In this document: piece by piece, positions 15,804 through 25,119 of the stretch | How the letters are laid out: each line of letters opens with the position of its first letter | Position numbering within the stretch: the first letter of the stretch is position 1 | Origin: RGIG2206 sp045648425 | GTDB taxonomy: Bacteria; Bacillota; Clostridia; Oscillospirales; Acutalibacteraceae | Assembly: GCA_045648425.1 (NCBI GenBank) | Contig: JAZRNV010000025.1 | Span: forward strand, 1-63,321 | Direction: 5' to 3' | Length of the DNA: 63,321 nucleotides | Notes under the pieces: generated by a model | Seen by the model: the letters and a program-made list of their open reading frames with translations, nothing else | What the model was told of the DNA's origin: nothing | Database searches by the model: none | Position numbers and translations under genes: made by a program

Positions 15804-16981
15804 TGGATTATTCTAAAATATTGAATCCCTCGGTGGTTAATATAACCCCCTCGGGAATAAGAAAATTTTTCGATATTGCTGCCAATATGACCGACGTTAT
15901 TTCTTTGGGTGTCGGTGAGCCCGATTTTGCCACACCGTGGCATATCCGCCAGGCAGGTATTGAAGCCATACAAAGTCGTAAGACCCGTTACACATCTAAC
16001 AGCGGTCTTATTGAATTGCGCCGCGAAATAGCTGACTACCTTAACCGCCGCTTTAACCTTAAGTATAATGGTGAAAGCGATATACTTATCACTGTTGGCG
16101 GCAGCGAAGGAATTGATGCTGCCATACGCGCCATTGTTCAGCCGGGAGAGGAGGTTATAATCCCCCAACCCAGCTTTGTCTGCTATGACCCCATAGTGCG
16201 TTTGGCGGGCGGCGTGCCCGTTGCTCTTGAAACGCTGGCTGAAAACAATTTCAGAATCACTGCAGAACAGCTCAAGGCCCTTATTACCCCCAAAACCAAA
16301 TTGCTGGTGCTTCCCTATCCCTGCAATCCCACCGGAGCAGTTATGGAGCGCGAGCATCTGGAAGAGATTGCCTCGGTGCTTAGAGACACCGATATTATGA
16401 TTTTGTCGGATGAAATTTACGGCGAACTTACCTATGGCATCAAGCACGTTTCCATCGCCTCTGTTGAAGGTATGTATGAGCGCACCGTAATCATCGGCGG
16501 CTTTTCTAAAACCTACTCCATGACCGGCTGGCGACTCGGCTATGCCTGCGGCCCTGCTCCTGTAATTTCACAGATGACAAAAATTCATCAGTTTGCCATT
16601 ATGAGTGCTCCCACCGTATCTCAGCACGCGGCTATTGAAGCCATTAAAAACGGTGACGGCGACATTGCAAAAATGCTTGAGCAATATGACGCGCGCCGCA
16701 GAATTATGGTCAGCGGATTTAACCGCATCGGCCTTACCTGCTTTGAGCCGAAGGGTGCCTTTTACGCCTTCCCCTGCATCAAGTCAAGCGGGCTTACCAG
16801 CGACGAGTTTTGCGAGCGATTGCTTTATGCTCACAAGGTTGCCCTTGTGCCCGGCACCGCATTTGGTGTTGGCGGAGAGGGATTTGTGCGTGCATCCTAC
16901 TGCTATTCAGTTGACCACATTAAAGAGGCCATTCGCCGCATAGAGATTTTTCTTAACGAATTGAAGTGTGAAAACAAATGA
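15803..16981 (+). CDS. PLP-dependent aminotransferase, class I/II
   Basis: A 392-residue fold-type-I aminotransferase (AspC/PatA-like). Seen: SLGVGEPDFATP near residue 35, the YTSNSGLIELR substrate-loop region, the NPTGAV cofactor motif, LSDEIYGEL with the PLP N1-binding Asp, GGFSKTYSMTGWRLGY with the Schiff-base Lys, and FVRASYC with the carboxylate-binding Arg. Substrate is undecided between aromatic, aspartate and alanine types. It overlaps the regulator upstream by one base and ispE downstream by four (ATGA), giving a tight operon. Confidence 0.92.
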   Translation: MDYSKILNPSVVNITPSGIRKFFDIAANMTDVISLGVGEPDFATPWHIRQAGIEAIQSRKTRYTSNSGLIELRREIADYLNRRFNLKYNGESDILITVGGSEGIDAAIRAIVQPGEEVIIPQPSFVCYDPIVRLAGGVPVALETLAENNFRITAEQLKALITPKTKLLVLPYPCNPTGAVMEREHLEEIASVLRDTDIMILSDEIYGELTYGIKHVSIASVEGMYERTVIIGGFSKTYSMTGWRLGYACGPAPVISQMTKIHQFAIMSAPTVSQHAAIEAIKNGDGDIAKMLEQYDARRRIMVSGFNRIGLTCFEPKGAFYAFPCIKSSGLTSDEFCERLLYAHKVALVPGTAFGVGGEGFVRASYCYSVDHIKEAIRRIEIFLNELKCENK

Positions 16982-17829
16982 AGCTGAAGGCCAACGCAAA
17001 GCTTAATTTGCTGCTTGATATCGAGTCAAAAAAGGATGACGGCTACCATCAGCTGCAAATGATTATGCAATCGGTCGACCTGGCCGATATTGTCACCGTC
17101 GATTTCGTCTTGGACTCACCGCTGCAGGTAACGTCATCAGTAGCAATTGAAGGTGAAAACATCGTTGAAAAAGCGGTGAAGGCCTATTCGGCGGCGGCAG
17201 AATTTAAAATCGGCGGCCGTATACATATTGAAAAGCACATCCCCGTGACGGGTGGTATGGGTGGCGGAAGTGCCGACTGTGCCGCAGTTTTAACAGCTCT
17301 TGACCTTACCTTTGGCAAGGTGGGCCGAGATGTTCTTGATAAAATTGCTCTTTCCCTTGGGGCTGACGTACCTTTTGCTATGGTTGGCGGCACGGCTTTT
17401 GCCGCAGGTGTGGGCGAAAAGCTCACTCCCCTTAAGGCAATGCCCCACTGCTACATATTGCTGGCATCAGGCGGCGTCAAAAGCTCCACAGGTGAGATGT
17501 TTGCCAAATTTGACAATGCCGAAGAGCAGTATCATCCTGAAATGAGAAAGGCGATTGAAGGCATTAACACCGGCGATTTAAATAAGCTTGCCGCCTATCT
17601 CGGCAACAGCTTCACTCCCCTTTGGTATGGTGAAAGGGTGAGCAATATTTGCTCCTGCTTTGCCACGTCAGGTGCATTGGGTTGCAGTTTAAGCGGTGCG
17701 GGGCCTACACTTTTTGCCATTTTTGACGACAAAGCAAAATGTGAAAGCTGCGCAGAAAAAATCCGCAAGCTTTACGGCTGGGCAGAAATTTGCAGTCCCA
17801 CCGAAAAATCCATTGAAACAATTGAATAA
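16978..17829 (+). CDS. ispE: 4-diphosphocytidyl-2-C-methyl-D-erythritol kinase
   Basis: Phosphorylates CDP-methylerythritol in the non-mevalonate (MEP) isoprenoid pathway. The 283-residue GHMP-type kinase has the N-terminal AKLNLLLDI, GYHQLQMIMQSVDLADIV, the ATP loop PVTGGMGGGSADCAAVL near residue 87-103, and the C-terminal GCSLSGAGPTLFAIF. The start overlaps the aminotransferase stop as ATGA. The other MEP genes are not in the window. A terminator hairpin follows just after its stop. In many Clostridia ispE neighbours a regulator and spoIIR, as here. Confidence 0.96.
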   Translation: MKLKANAKLNLLLDIESKKDDGYHQLQMIMQSVDLADIVTVDFVLDSPLQVTSSVAIEGENIVEKAVKAYSAAAEFKIGGRIHIEKHIPVTGGMGGGSADCAAVLTALDLTFGKVGRDVLDKIALSLGADVPFAMVGGTAFAAGVGEKLTPLKAMPHCYILLASGGVKSSTGEMFAKFDNAEEQYHPEMRKAIEGINTGDLNKLAAYLGNSFTPLWYGERVSNICSCFATSGALGCSLSGAGPTLFAIFDDKAKCESCAEKIRKLYGWAEICSPTEKSIETIE

Positions 17830-17837
17830 AAATCAGG

Positions 17838-17874
17838 CCGCCTGTCCGATAATTTAGTTGGAAAGGCGGTTTTT
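17838..17874 (+). terminator. Terminator between ispE and spoIIR
   Basis: 10-bp stem with one mismatch (CCGCCTGTCC / GGAAAGGCGG), 12-base loop and a TTTTT run. The right arm AAAGGCGG is the only Shine-Dalgarno-like sequence ahead of the spoIIR ATG at 17878. Confidence 0.8.
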
Positions 17875-17877
17875 ATT

Positions 17878-18492
17878 ATGCAAAAATTTAAGTTTAACAG
17901 AGGACGGCTTGTCACCTCAATGGCTCTGGGGCTGGTTTTTACAATACTTATGTCATTGGCTTGCTTTGACGCCAACTGTCAACAGATAAGAGACAACGTG
18001 TTGCGGTTGCACATATTGGCAAATTCAGACAGCTCTGCCGACCAGCAAATAAAGCTAAAGGTGAGGGATGCGCTGCTCGATGAGTTTGAAGGCCTTTTTG
18101 AAGGGACTGACAATCTTAATCAAGCCCAAAAGCTTGCTGAGAATAACCTTGAACGATTGGAGCAGGTTGCCAATTCAGTTTTGGCAAAAGAAGGGGCAAA
18201 CTACTCCGCCAAAGCTGTGGTTGCTCCCTCTGATTTTAACACAAGAGTATATGACGACTACACTCTTCCGGCCGGAGAATATATGGCGGTCCGTGTTCTT
18301 CTCGGTGAGGGTGAGGGGCAAAATTGGTGGTGCGTTTGCTTCCCGAATTTGTGTCTGGGCAGCGCCGCCCAAAAGGATGACTCCGAGCAGTTTGACGAAA
18401 ACAGCCGACGCATTGTTAAGGGCGGCGAAAAATACAAGGTTAAATTTAAAGTTGTAGAAATTTACGAAAAAATAAAAAACAAGCTAAAATAA
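17878..18492 (+). CDS. spoIIR: Stage II sporulation protein R
   Basis: A secreted/membrane signalling protein made in the forespore that triggers SpoIIGA processing of pro-sigma-E in the mother cell. 204 residues with an N-terminal hydrophobic signal (about 12-30) and the family's core LRLHILANSDSSADQQIKLKVRDALL, then GNYTLPAGEY-like YTLPAGEYMAVRVLLGEGEGQ and NWWCVCFPNLC. Marks the organism as spore-forming. The ATG is preceded by the terminator's right arm as ribosome site; a forespore (sigma-F) promoter is expected but I could not pick one with confidence. Confidence 0.93.
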   Translation: MQKFKFNRGRLVTSMALGLVFTILMSLACFDANCQQIRDNVLRLHILANSDSSADQQIKLKVRDALLDEFEGLFEGTDNLNQAQKLAENNLERLEQVANSVLAKEGANYSAKAVVAPSDFNTRVYDDYTLPAGEYMAVRVLLGEGEGQNWWCVCFPNLCLGSAAQKDDSEQFDENSRRIVKGGEKYKVKFKVVEIYEKIKNKLK

Positions 18493-18495
18493 AAA

Positions 18496-18533
18496 AATCA
18501 CCCAAGACCTTTAATCTTGGGTGATTTGATTTT
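18496..18533. terminator. Bidirectional terminator between spoIIR and the SGNH gene
   Basis: 13-bp perfect stem AAATCACCCAAGA / TCTTGGGTGATTT with a 6-base loop and flanking A/T runs between convergent genes. Confidence 0.9.
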
Positions 18534-20838
18534 AATAAGAACCGATATAAATATTATCGATGCTTACCGCTCTGTAACGCTGATTTTGAACGTAGGTTAC
18601 GGTTGAGCTTGCATTGCTGAGTGTTACGTCGTTAACCACAATAACCGGCTCGTTGTTATAATAAGCGGTTAAGGTGCCGTTTTTGTAAACCAACCGGCAA
18701 TTTACGTAATCAATGGTAACCACCGTTGTGTAGCTGCCCAAAACGGTGCCGTTAGCATCAACCAAAACAAACTGTCTGCCCGCATTTCCGCAGCGGAGCT
18801 CTACGCCTGCATATTTGATTGCGCCGTAAGAGTTGCTCCAAACCTCGCCTTCGTTGCCGTAAGCGCGGTAATCAAAGCTTAGCTCAAAGCCGTTATTAAA
18901 GCTATAGCTGCTTTTGGTTGTAGCAGTTTCGTTTGATTGAGGATAGTTGGCGGACAAGGCGCCCCCTGATATAGACAAAGAGGTGCTGTCGGACAAACTC
19001 CAGTTGTTAAGATTTTCGAAGGTTTCGTTAAACACCTTGGTTGAGGAGCTTTGGGTGTTTTTGGTTACGGTAACGGTAACGGTCTTTTCAATGCCACCGT
19101 CAAGGGTTTTGGCGGTAATGGTGGCGGTTCCCTCTGCCACGGCGGTGATGCGGCCGTCGATGTTAACGCTGGCAACCGACTCGTTGCTGCTTGACCAAAG
19201 TATGTTTTGAATAGGAGCATTTGCAGGAGTGATGGCGGTAGCAACCGTTTTGGCCATTCCCGTTTCGATGGTAACGTTGTTTTCGGCAAGGGCAAGGTCG
19301 GTAATAACGTTCATCTTGGGCTCGTAAGCAAAGCTTGCGCTAGAGCTGTTGTTAAGGTTGCGCATATCTGCCTTCATTCCGTCGCAAAATGCGGCAGCAA
19401 TCTTGGCTCTGCCCTTTTCGGTGGGATGAATGTGGTCGGTTGAGGGGAAGTCTGCTGCGGTCCAGCCGTAGTGAATGTTGTTTATAAGCTTAATGTTGTA
19501 GCCCAATTTTTCATACTCTGCAACCATTTCGGGAAGCAGAGGATTGATAGTCTCGTTTTCCCAATCAACACAGTTGTTATCTAAATGCTGACCGTCGGGG
19601 CACATGGTTGATACGTATACGTATGCATCGGGATTTTTTTCGTAGATTGCATCAAGAATGCCGTGATAGTATTCGATTGACTTGCTGGCGCTCCACTGCA
19701 AGCGATCGTTGTAGCCGATCATAATTGCGACCACGTCAAAATCGTTTTTAACGTAGGTGGGCATTTTGTCAAGAATATTCTTGGTAGAATAGCCGCCAAC
19801 CGCAGAGAAGCCGCGATAGCCCTCGGGCAGACGGAAATCATGCTTGGTGGTGTAAGAGCCAACCATATTGAAGTATACGCCCTCGGCATAAAGCTGCTCA
19901 AAAAAGCTGGCGCGCCAGCCGCTTAAAGTGCCTACGCCCTCGGTGATTGAGTCGCCGATGCACATAATATTGATGGGGTCGGGCTCGTACCCTTCAAGCC
20001 AGCCGTTACCCAACAAATGCTGTGAAAGCGAAAGAATATCGGCTACGGTTAAGGTGTCGTCATAGTTGCTGTCGCAATTGCCTGACTCGTCAGCTATGCC
20101 AAGCATAGATTGCTTTGCCAAAAGAAGGTCGGCGGAGTTAACCTCTCCGTCATAGTTGTTGTCGCCATTTGCACTGCCGCGGATTTTAAGGTCGCTGATA
20201 TAGCGTCTGGTAGTGGTGCCGTAGTTGTTGGCAACAGAGGCGCCAAAATAGGCGTCTTCTATTGCGGCAAGGGCAACGGTCACCTGGTTTGCGGTTGAGT
20301 TGCCAACGGCCCAGTTAATGGCGCTGCCGTTAACGGTGCCCGAGAACACGCCGTTTTTATAGCTGAAGGTATACTGACCGTCAACGCTGGATGCGGTGCC
20401 GCCAAGGTAAGCCGAAGCAACAAGAGTTGAACCGTTATAAAGCTCAACGCCGTAGTTCTTTGCGCTGTCGGCAGAATAGGTGGTGATGTTGCGCACGCGA
20501 AGCTGGTTGGTGCCAAGCTTAACGGCAACGTATTCATCGTAAAAATTATTGCAATCGTTGGTAAACTGCAAAGTAAACTCAAAGGTGTAGTTTTCGCCCA
20601 AGGTGTAGGTGTTTTTGGTTTGGGCGCTGCTGGTGTTGTTGCCGGATGCTGCATAAAGCTTGTTTTGAGCAACCGAGCCGTTGGAAGAAATGGTCCAGTT
20701 GTCGCTGTCGATGCCGGTTACCTGCTTACCAACAAGGTACTTTGTGGCAGAGGTTGTTTCGGCAGCGCTAACGTTAACGCCTGCTAGCATTGTGCACATA
20801 CACGCCAGGCACAACACAATAGCCAGTAACTTTTTCAT
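18532..20838 (-). CDS. Secreted SGNH (CE3-like) esterase with internal dockerin, paralogue 1
   Basis: 768 residues. Order: signal peptide (1-26), jelly-roll/ConA-like domain (~30-222), type I dockerin (~225-278; repeats GDNNYDGEVNSAD and CDSNYDDTLTVAD), SGNH hydrolase (~288-490), Big_2 domain (~510-592), second ConA-like domain (~600-768). SGNH catalytic residues: S297 in GDSIT, N377 in GYND, and D468/H471 in TDHIHPT. The hydrolase block resembles CE3 acetyl-xylan esterases; deacetylation of plant polysaccharide is inferred. ATG 20838 is preceded by GAGGT. It follows its paralogue after 77 bases with only a weak 6-bp hairpin between, so the two are probably one transcript. Confidence 0.88.
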   Translation of the reverse strand: MKKLLAIVLCLACMCTMLAGVNVSAAETTSATKYLVGKQVTGIDSDNWTISSNGSVAQNKLYAASGNNTSSAQTKNTYTLGENYTFEFTLQFTNDCNNFYDEYVAVKLGTNQLRVRNITTYSADSAKNYGVELYNGSTLVASAYLGGTASSVDGQYTFSYKNGVFSGTVNGSAINWAVGNSTANQVTVALAAIEDAYFGASVANNYGTTTRRYISDLKIRGSANGDNNYDGEVNSADLLLAKQSMLGIADESGNCDSNYDDTLTVADILSLSQHLLGNGWLEGYEPDPINIMCIGDSITEGVGTLSGWRASFFEQLYAEGVYFNMVGSYTTKHDFRLPEGYRGFSAVGGYSTKNILDKMPTYVKNDFDVVAIMIGYNDRLQWSASKSIEYYHGILDAIYEKNPDAYVYVSTMCPDGQHLDNNCVDWENETINPLLPEMVAEYEKLGYNIKLINNIHYGWTAADFPSTDHIHPTEKGRAKIAAAFCDGMKADMRNLNNSSSASFAYEPKMNVITDLALAENNVTIETGMAKTVATAITPANAPIQNILWSSSNESVASVNIDGRITAVAEGTATITAKTLDGGIEKTVTVTVTKNTQSSSTKVFNETFENLNNWSLSDSTSLSISGGALSANYPQSNETATTKSSYSFNNGFELSFDYRAYGNEGEVWSNSYGAIKYAGVELRCGNAGRQFVLVDANGTVLGSYTTVVTIDYVNCRLVYKNGTLTAYYNNEPVIVVNDVTLSNASSTVTYVQNQRYRAVSIDNIYIGSY

Positions 20839-20915
20839 ATTAATACCTCGCTTTATTATAAATAAAGGCACACCGCTGACAATTACGCCAACGGTGTTTC
20901 CTATTTTACTATAAG

Positions 20916-23192
20916 TTAATATGTGCCAAGGTAGAGATTGTCAAGATAGCAGTTACGCCACTTCTCGGTGTGATGAATGGTGATGTTGCTGCTTGTGGTA
21001 TCAATAGTAACGTCATTAACAACGATTACTGCCTCGTTATCGTAGTATACGGTGATGGTGTTATCCTTATATACTACGCGGGTATTTACATACTCGGTTG
21101 TCATAACGGTTGAGTAAGAACCGAGAGTGTTGCCCTCGCTGTCAAGGAGGATTACATAGCGGCCGCAGTCAGCGGTGCGAACCTCAATACCTGCATACTT
21201 AACGCTTACGTAGAAACCGTTGCCATAGGGTGTCTCATTGGTAGATGCAGAGTAATCGTAGCTGAGTTCGAAGCCGTTGTCGAAGGCGTAAGATTTGGTA
21301 GAGGTGATGGTTTCGGTGCCGTTAGACATCTTAACAGCCAATCTGCTGTTGTTGATGCTGAAGATAGAGGAAGATGCAGTAACGCTCCAATTGTTTATGT
21401 TCTCGAAGGTGTCGAGGAAGCGCTGAGTTGAAGTCGGCTGAGTTGAAGCAACAACGTTAACGGTGATTTTCTTTGCAATGCCGCCGTCAAGGGTGGTTGC
21501 GGTAACGGTGGTGGTACCCTCTGAAACACCGGTGATGCGACCGAAGTTGCTTACGGTTGCGATTGATGCATCGTCGGTTGACCAAAGAACAGACTTAACA
21601 ACTGCATTTGAGGGAAGAACGGTTGCCTCAACGGTATCTGCTGCGCCTACCTCTACGGTGAAGGTTTCAGCTACCTCAAGGTCGGTAACGCCAACTGCAG
21701 GATTGTAGGTGAAGTTGGTGGGCATCTTGTTGCCGAGAGCGATCACATCGTCCTTCATTGCGTTGAAGTATGCATCTGCAACCTTTTCTCTGCCCTGTGC
21801 ATTGGGGTGAACGGGGTCGCCGGCGATGAAGTCGGCAGATGACCAGTCGTAGCCGGTGATATTATCAACGTAGGTGATATCGTAGCCCTTTGCCTTGTAC
21901 TCATCTACAAACTGAGGAATGTTGGGGTTAATACCAAAGTTCCACCAGGTGCTGATTGAAATGCCATCTTTGGGGCACAATGAAGCAATGTAAACCTTTG
22001 CGTTGGGGTTGGTCTCATAAATGCGGTTAAGAATGGTGCGATAGTTTGCAATTGATTGCTCGAGGTTCTTGTCGGCATCGTTGGTGCCAATCATCATTGC
22101 GATTACGTCAAAATCAACAGCCATATAGTTGTCAAGACTGGCTATTACATCTGAAGTTTTGTGGCCACCTACTGCAGAGTGACCGCGATAGCCCTCGGGC
22201 AAGCGGGGCTCTTCAACAGAGGTGTAGTGACCTACAAGGCGGAAGTTTGCGCCGTAGCTGTAAAGCTTTTCGAAGAAGAAATATCTCCAAGCGGCGGGAA
22301 CGCCTGCGCCTGCGGTGATAGAGTCACCGATGGCCATAATCTTAACGGGATCTCTCTCGTAATTTGCCATAAGTCCTGTGCCCAAAATGTGGTGGGTCAT
22401 TGAAAGGATGTCGGCTGTGGTGAAAGCATCGTCATAGTTGTTGTCGCAATTTGCAACATCAACAGCACCGTCTACACCAAGCATTGCCTGCTTTGACTCA
22501 AGAAGGTCTGCGGTATCAACAGCGCCGTCGTAGTTAACGTCACCGTTAACGGTGCCGTTCAAAGCAAAATCGTTAAGATATCTGTTGTCAGCATAGTTGC
22601 CGCCAACAGATGCCTTTACGGGAACTGCAACAGCTTTGTCGAAGGTAATTGCAACAGAGGTAGCGGTTGAGTCGCCAACAGTCCAGTTGATAACATTGCC
22701 GCCACGAGTTGCTGAAAGCTTGCCGTCGGCATAGGTAAATACATACTTGCCGCCGATATTGGCTTTGTCAGCGCCAAGCTCTGCGGTAGCAACGGTGCCT
22801 GCAGAGGTTTCAACTACGATCTTGTAGTTTCCGTTGGTGGTCTGACTATCCATATTGCCAACAGTGATTTTGTTGGTGCCGATGGTTACAACAACGTTGC
22901 CGTAATAGTTGTTGTAGCCGCCCCAAACAAAGTTGAAGCTGAGCTCAAACTTTTCACCAAGAGTGTAGGTTGCATTGGTGGTTGCTGATGCAGTGCCGGT
23001 GCCCTTGGGAGCCTTGAGGCCCTTTTCATCATTGATGGCGGTTGAAGTCCAGTCGGTGTTGTTGAAGTTGCCGGCCTGCTTACCAACCAAACTCTTTGCA
23101 GGTGCAGTAGTCTCTGCAGCAAAGACAGAAAGACCTGCGAACATGGTGCACAGCATTGCTGCGCACAAGATTATTGAAATAATCTTTTTCAT
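20916..23192 (-). CDS. Secreted SGNH (CE3-like) esterase with internal dockerin, paralogue 2
   Basis: 758 residues with the same architecture as the next gene: signal peptide (1-26), ConA-like domain (~30-213), dockerin (~216-272; GDVNYDGAVDTAD and CDNNYDDAFTTAD), SGNH hydrolase (~283-488), Big_2 (~502-585), C-terminal ConA-like domain (~590-758). Catalytic set: S291 (GDSIT), N371 (GTND), D459/H462 (GDPVHPN). The substrate-facing segments differ from paralogue 1 (KDGISISTWWNFG versus PDGQHLDNNCVDWEN), suggesting different acyl or sugar preference. ATG 23192 follows GAGGT. The gene lies 58 bases after the transketolase subunit, with no clear promoter. Confidence 0.88.
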   Translation of the reverse strand: MKKIISIILCAAMLCTMFAGLSVFAAETTAPAKSLVGKQAGNFNNTDWTSTAINDEKGLKAPKGTGTASATTNATYTLGEKFELSFNFVWGGYNNYYGNVVVTIGTNKITVGNMDSQTTNGNYKIVVETSAGTVATAELGADKANIGGKYVFTYADGKLSATRGGNVINWTVGDSTATSVAITFDKAVAVPVKASVGGNYADNRYLNDFALNGTVNGDVNYDGAVDTADLLESKQAMLGVDGAVDVANCDNNYDDAFTTADILSMTHHILGTGLMANYERDPVKIMAIGDSITAGAGVPAAWRYFFFEKLYSYGANFRLVGHYTSVEEPRLPEGYRGHSAVGGHKTSDVIASLDNYMAVDFDVIAMMIGTNDADKNLEQSIANYRTILNRIYETNPNAKVYIASLCPKDGISISTWWNFGINPNIPQFVDEYKAKGYDITYVDNITGYDWSSADFIAGDPVHPNAQGREKVADAYFNAMKDDVIALGNKMPTNFTYNPAVGVTDLEVAETFTVEVGAADTVEATVLPSNAVVKSVLWSTDDASIATVSNFGRITGVSEGTTTVTATTLDGGIAKKITVNVVASTQPTSTQRFLDTFENINNWSVTASSSIFSINNSRLAVKMSNGTETITSTKSYAFDNGFELSYDYSASTNETPYGNGFYVSVKYAGIEVRTADCGRYVILLDSEGNTLGSYSTVMTTEYVNTRVVYKDNTITVYYDNEAVIVVNDVTIDTTSSNITIHHTEKWRNCYLDNLYLGTY

Positions 23193-23250
23193 TGGTGTTT
23201 TACCTCTTTCTTTAGAATATTTATGTTACATCCGTTCGCCGAATGATACA

Positions 23251-24195
23251 TTACTTCATTGCAATAACTTCTTTTGCCTTTTTAACAATATCCTTTGAGC
23301 CAAGGCCAAACATCTCAAGCAAGTCAAGTGCAGGACCTGAGGTGCCGAATTCATCCTCTACGCCAACCTTTTTAACGGGGGCGGGCAGCTTGTCGGCAAG
23401 CAGCTCGCAAACAGCACTGCCGAGACCGCCGATAACAGAATGCTCTTCTGCAACAACGATGGCACCTGTTTTCTTTGCGGCATCAAGAATGATTTCTTCA
23501 TCAAGGGGTTTGATGGTGTGGATATTGATTACGCGAGCAGAAATGCCCTCTTCCTTAAGAAGGTCAGCGGCCTGCAAAGCGCGCTCTACCATAAGACCTG
23601 TTGCAACGATGGTTACATCGGTGCCGTCCACAAGGTTAACGCCCTTGCCAAGCTCAAATTTATAGTTGTCATCGTTAATTACCGGCACGGCAAGACGGCC
23701 AAAGCGGAGGTATACGGGGCCGTCAATTTCTGCGGCGGCAATGGTTGCGGCCTTTGCTTCAACAGCATCGGCGGGGTTGATGATGGTCATACCGGGGATG
23801 GTGCGCATAAGAGCAATATCCTCACAGCACTGATGGGTTGCGCCGTCTTCACCAACGGAGATGGCTGCGTGGGTTGCGCCGATATTTACGGGCAAATGGG
23901 GGTAACCGATAGAGTTGCGAACCTGCTCAAAAGCACGGCCTGCAGCAAACATTGCAAAGCTTGATGCAAACACAACCTTGCCTGTTGATGCAATACCTGC
24001 GGCAATAGACATCATATTCTGCTCTGCAATACCGCAGTTATAGAACTTTTCGGGAAATTCCTTTTTGAATGCGCCTGTTTTGGTTGCAGCTGCAAGGTCA
24101 GCATCCATTACAATAATATCGTCACGGGTTTTGCCAAGCTCGATAAGTCCCTGGCCGTAGCCGTCACGGGTAGCCATTTTTTTGATTTCAGCCAT
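23251..24195 (-). CDS. Transketolase, C-terminal subunit
   Basis: 314 residues comprising the pyrimidine-binding and C-terminal domains of transketolase, the partner of the gene directly upstream (split arrangement common in Clostridia). Seen: MDADLAAATKTG, NCGIAEQNMMSIAAG with the thiamine-activating Glu, HAAISVGEDGATHQ, and the C-domain IHTIKPLD ... VVAEEHSVIGGLG. Works in the non-oxidative pentose phosphate pathway. ATG 24195 is 11 bases after AAGGAG; GTG four codons earlier abuts that site. It starts 18 bases after its partner's stop. Confidence 0.95.
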   Translation of the reverse strand: MAEIKKMATRDGYGQGLIELGKTRDDIIVMDADLAAATKTGAFKKEFPEKFYNCGIAEQNMMSIAAGIASTGKVVFASSFAMFAAGRAFEQVRNSIGYPHLPVNIGATHAAISVGEDGATHQCCEDIALMRTIPGMTIINPADAVEAKAATIAAAEIDGPVYLRFGRLAVPVINDDNYKFELGKGVNLVDGTDVTIVATGLMVERALQAADLLKEEGISARVINIHTIKPLDEEIILDAAKKTGAIVVAEEHSVIGGLGSAVCELLADKLPAPVKKVGVEDEFGTSGPALDLLEMFGLGSKDIVKKAKEVIAMK

Positions 24196-24213
24196 ATTAC
24201 TACACACTCCTTC

Positions 24214-25056
24214 TTATGCTTCAAGGGCTGCAAGCTGTGCCTTAAGCTCAGTCATTGCCTGCTCTGCCTGCTCAGCGTTGGGAGCAACACCGTGCCAGCC
24301 AACCTGATTTTCCATAAACGATACGCCCTTGCCCTTTACAGAGGTAGCAATAATTGCAGTGGGCTTGCCCTTGCACTCACGAGCGGCCTTGAAGGCGGCT
24401 TCAATCTGATCAAAATCGTGAGCGTCGATGGTAATTACATTCCAACCGAATGCCTCGAACTTTTTATCAACGGGAGCAGGAGAGTTAACCTCTTCTACAG
24501 TGCCGTCAATCTGAAGATTGTTAAAGTCAACATAAGCAACCAGATTGTCAAGCTTTTTGTTGGCAGCAAACATTGCTGCTTCCCAAACCTGACCCTCTTC
24601 AATTTCACCGTCACCCAGGATGGTGTAAACACGGTAGCCCTCGTCAAAATGCTTTGATGACAAAGCCATACCAACAGCAGTAGAAATGCCCTGACCGAGT
24701 GAGCCGGTAGACATATCTACACCCGGAGTGCTCTTAAGACTGGGATGGCCCTGGAGCATTGCGTGGGGTTTGCGAAGACGGGCAATCTCGGACCAATCAA
24801 AAAATCCGCGAAGTGAAAGCACGGGATAAAGTGCCGGAGCAGCATGCCCCTTTGAAAGTACAAAGCGGTCTCTATCTGCTTTGTTGGGGTTTGCGGGGTC
24901 AATGTTCATCTCGTTAAAATAGAGATAGGCCAGCACATCACATATTGAAAGTGAGCCGCCCGGATGGCCTGCTTTTGCATTAAAGGTGCCCTCTATAACA
25001 CCCATTCTTGCTTTGCAGGCAACGATTTCAAGTTGTTTCTTAGTCTGAACGTCCAT
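24214..25056 (-). CDS. Transketolase, N-terminal subunit
   Basis: 280 residues with the thiamine-diphosphate binding domain: AGHPGGSLSICDVLAYLYF, SKGHAAPALYPVL, GSLGQGISTAVGMALSSK, and the ThDP motif GDGEIEEGQVWEAAMFA ending in DFNNLQIDGT. Forms the active heterodimer with the downstream subunit. In a xylan-using organism it would serve pentose catabolism. The ATG follows GAGGAG. It lies 63 bases after the Cof phosphatase stop, a gap containing the 13-base palindrome CCGCCATTGGCGG (25091-25103). Confidence 0.95.
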   Translation of the reverse strand: MDVQTKKQLEIVACKARMGVIEGTFNAKAGHPGGSLSICDVLAYLYFNEMNIDPANPNKADRDRFVLSKGHAAPALYPVLSLRGFFDWSEIARLRKPHAMLQGHPSLKSTPGVDMSTGSLGQGISTAVGMALSSKHFDEGYRVYTILGDGEIEEGQVWEAAMFAANKKLDNLVAYVDFNNLQIDGTVEEVNSPAPVDKKFEAFGWNVITIDAHDFDQIEAAFKAARECKGKPTAIIATSVKGKGVSFMENQVGWHGVAPNAEQAEQAMTELKAQLAALEA

Positions 25057-25119
25057 AATTACTCCTCTTCAGCTTGAATATTTATTACTACCGCCATTGG
25101 CGGATGATAACCTTTGCTT

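Noticed and set aside
20870..20897. Terminator between the two SGNH genes
   Set aside because: Only a 6-bp stem with a long loop and no clean T run; not enough to call transcription end.
25091..25103. Palindrome CCGCCATTGGCGG as an operator for transketolase
   Set aside because: Short, single copy, and not tied to a recognisable promoter; left as a note only.
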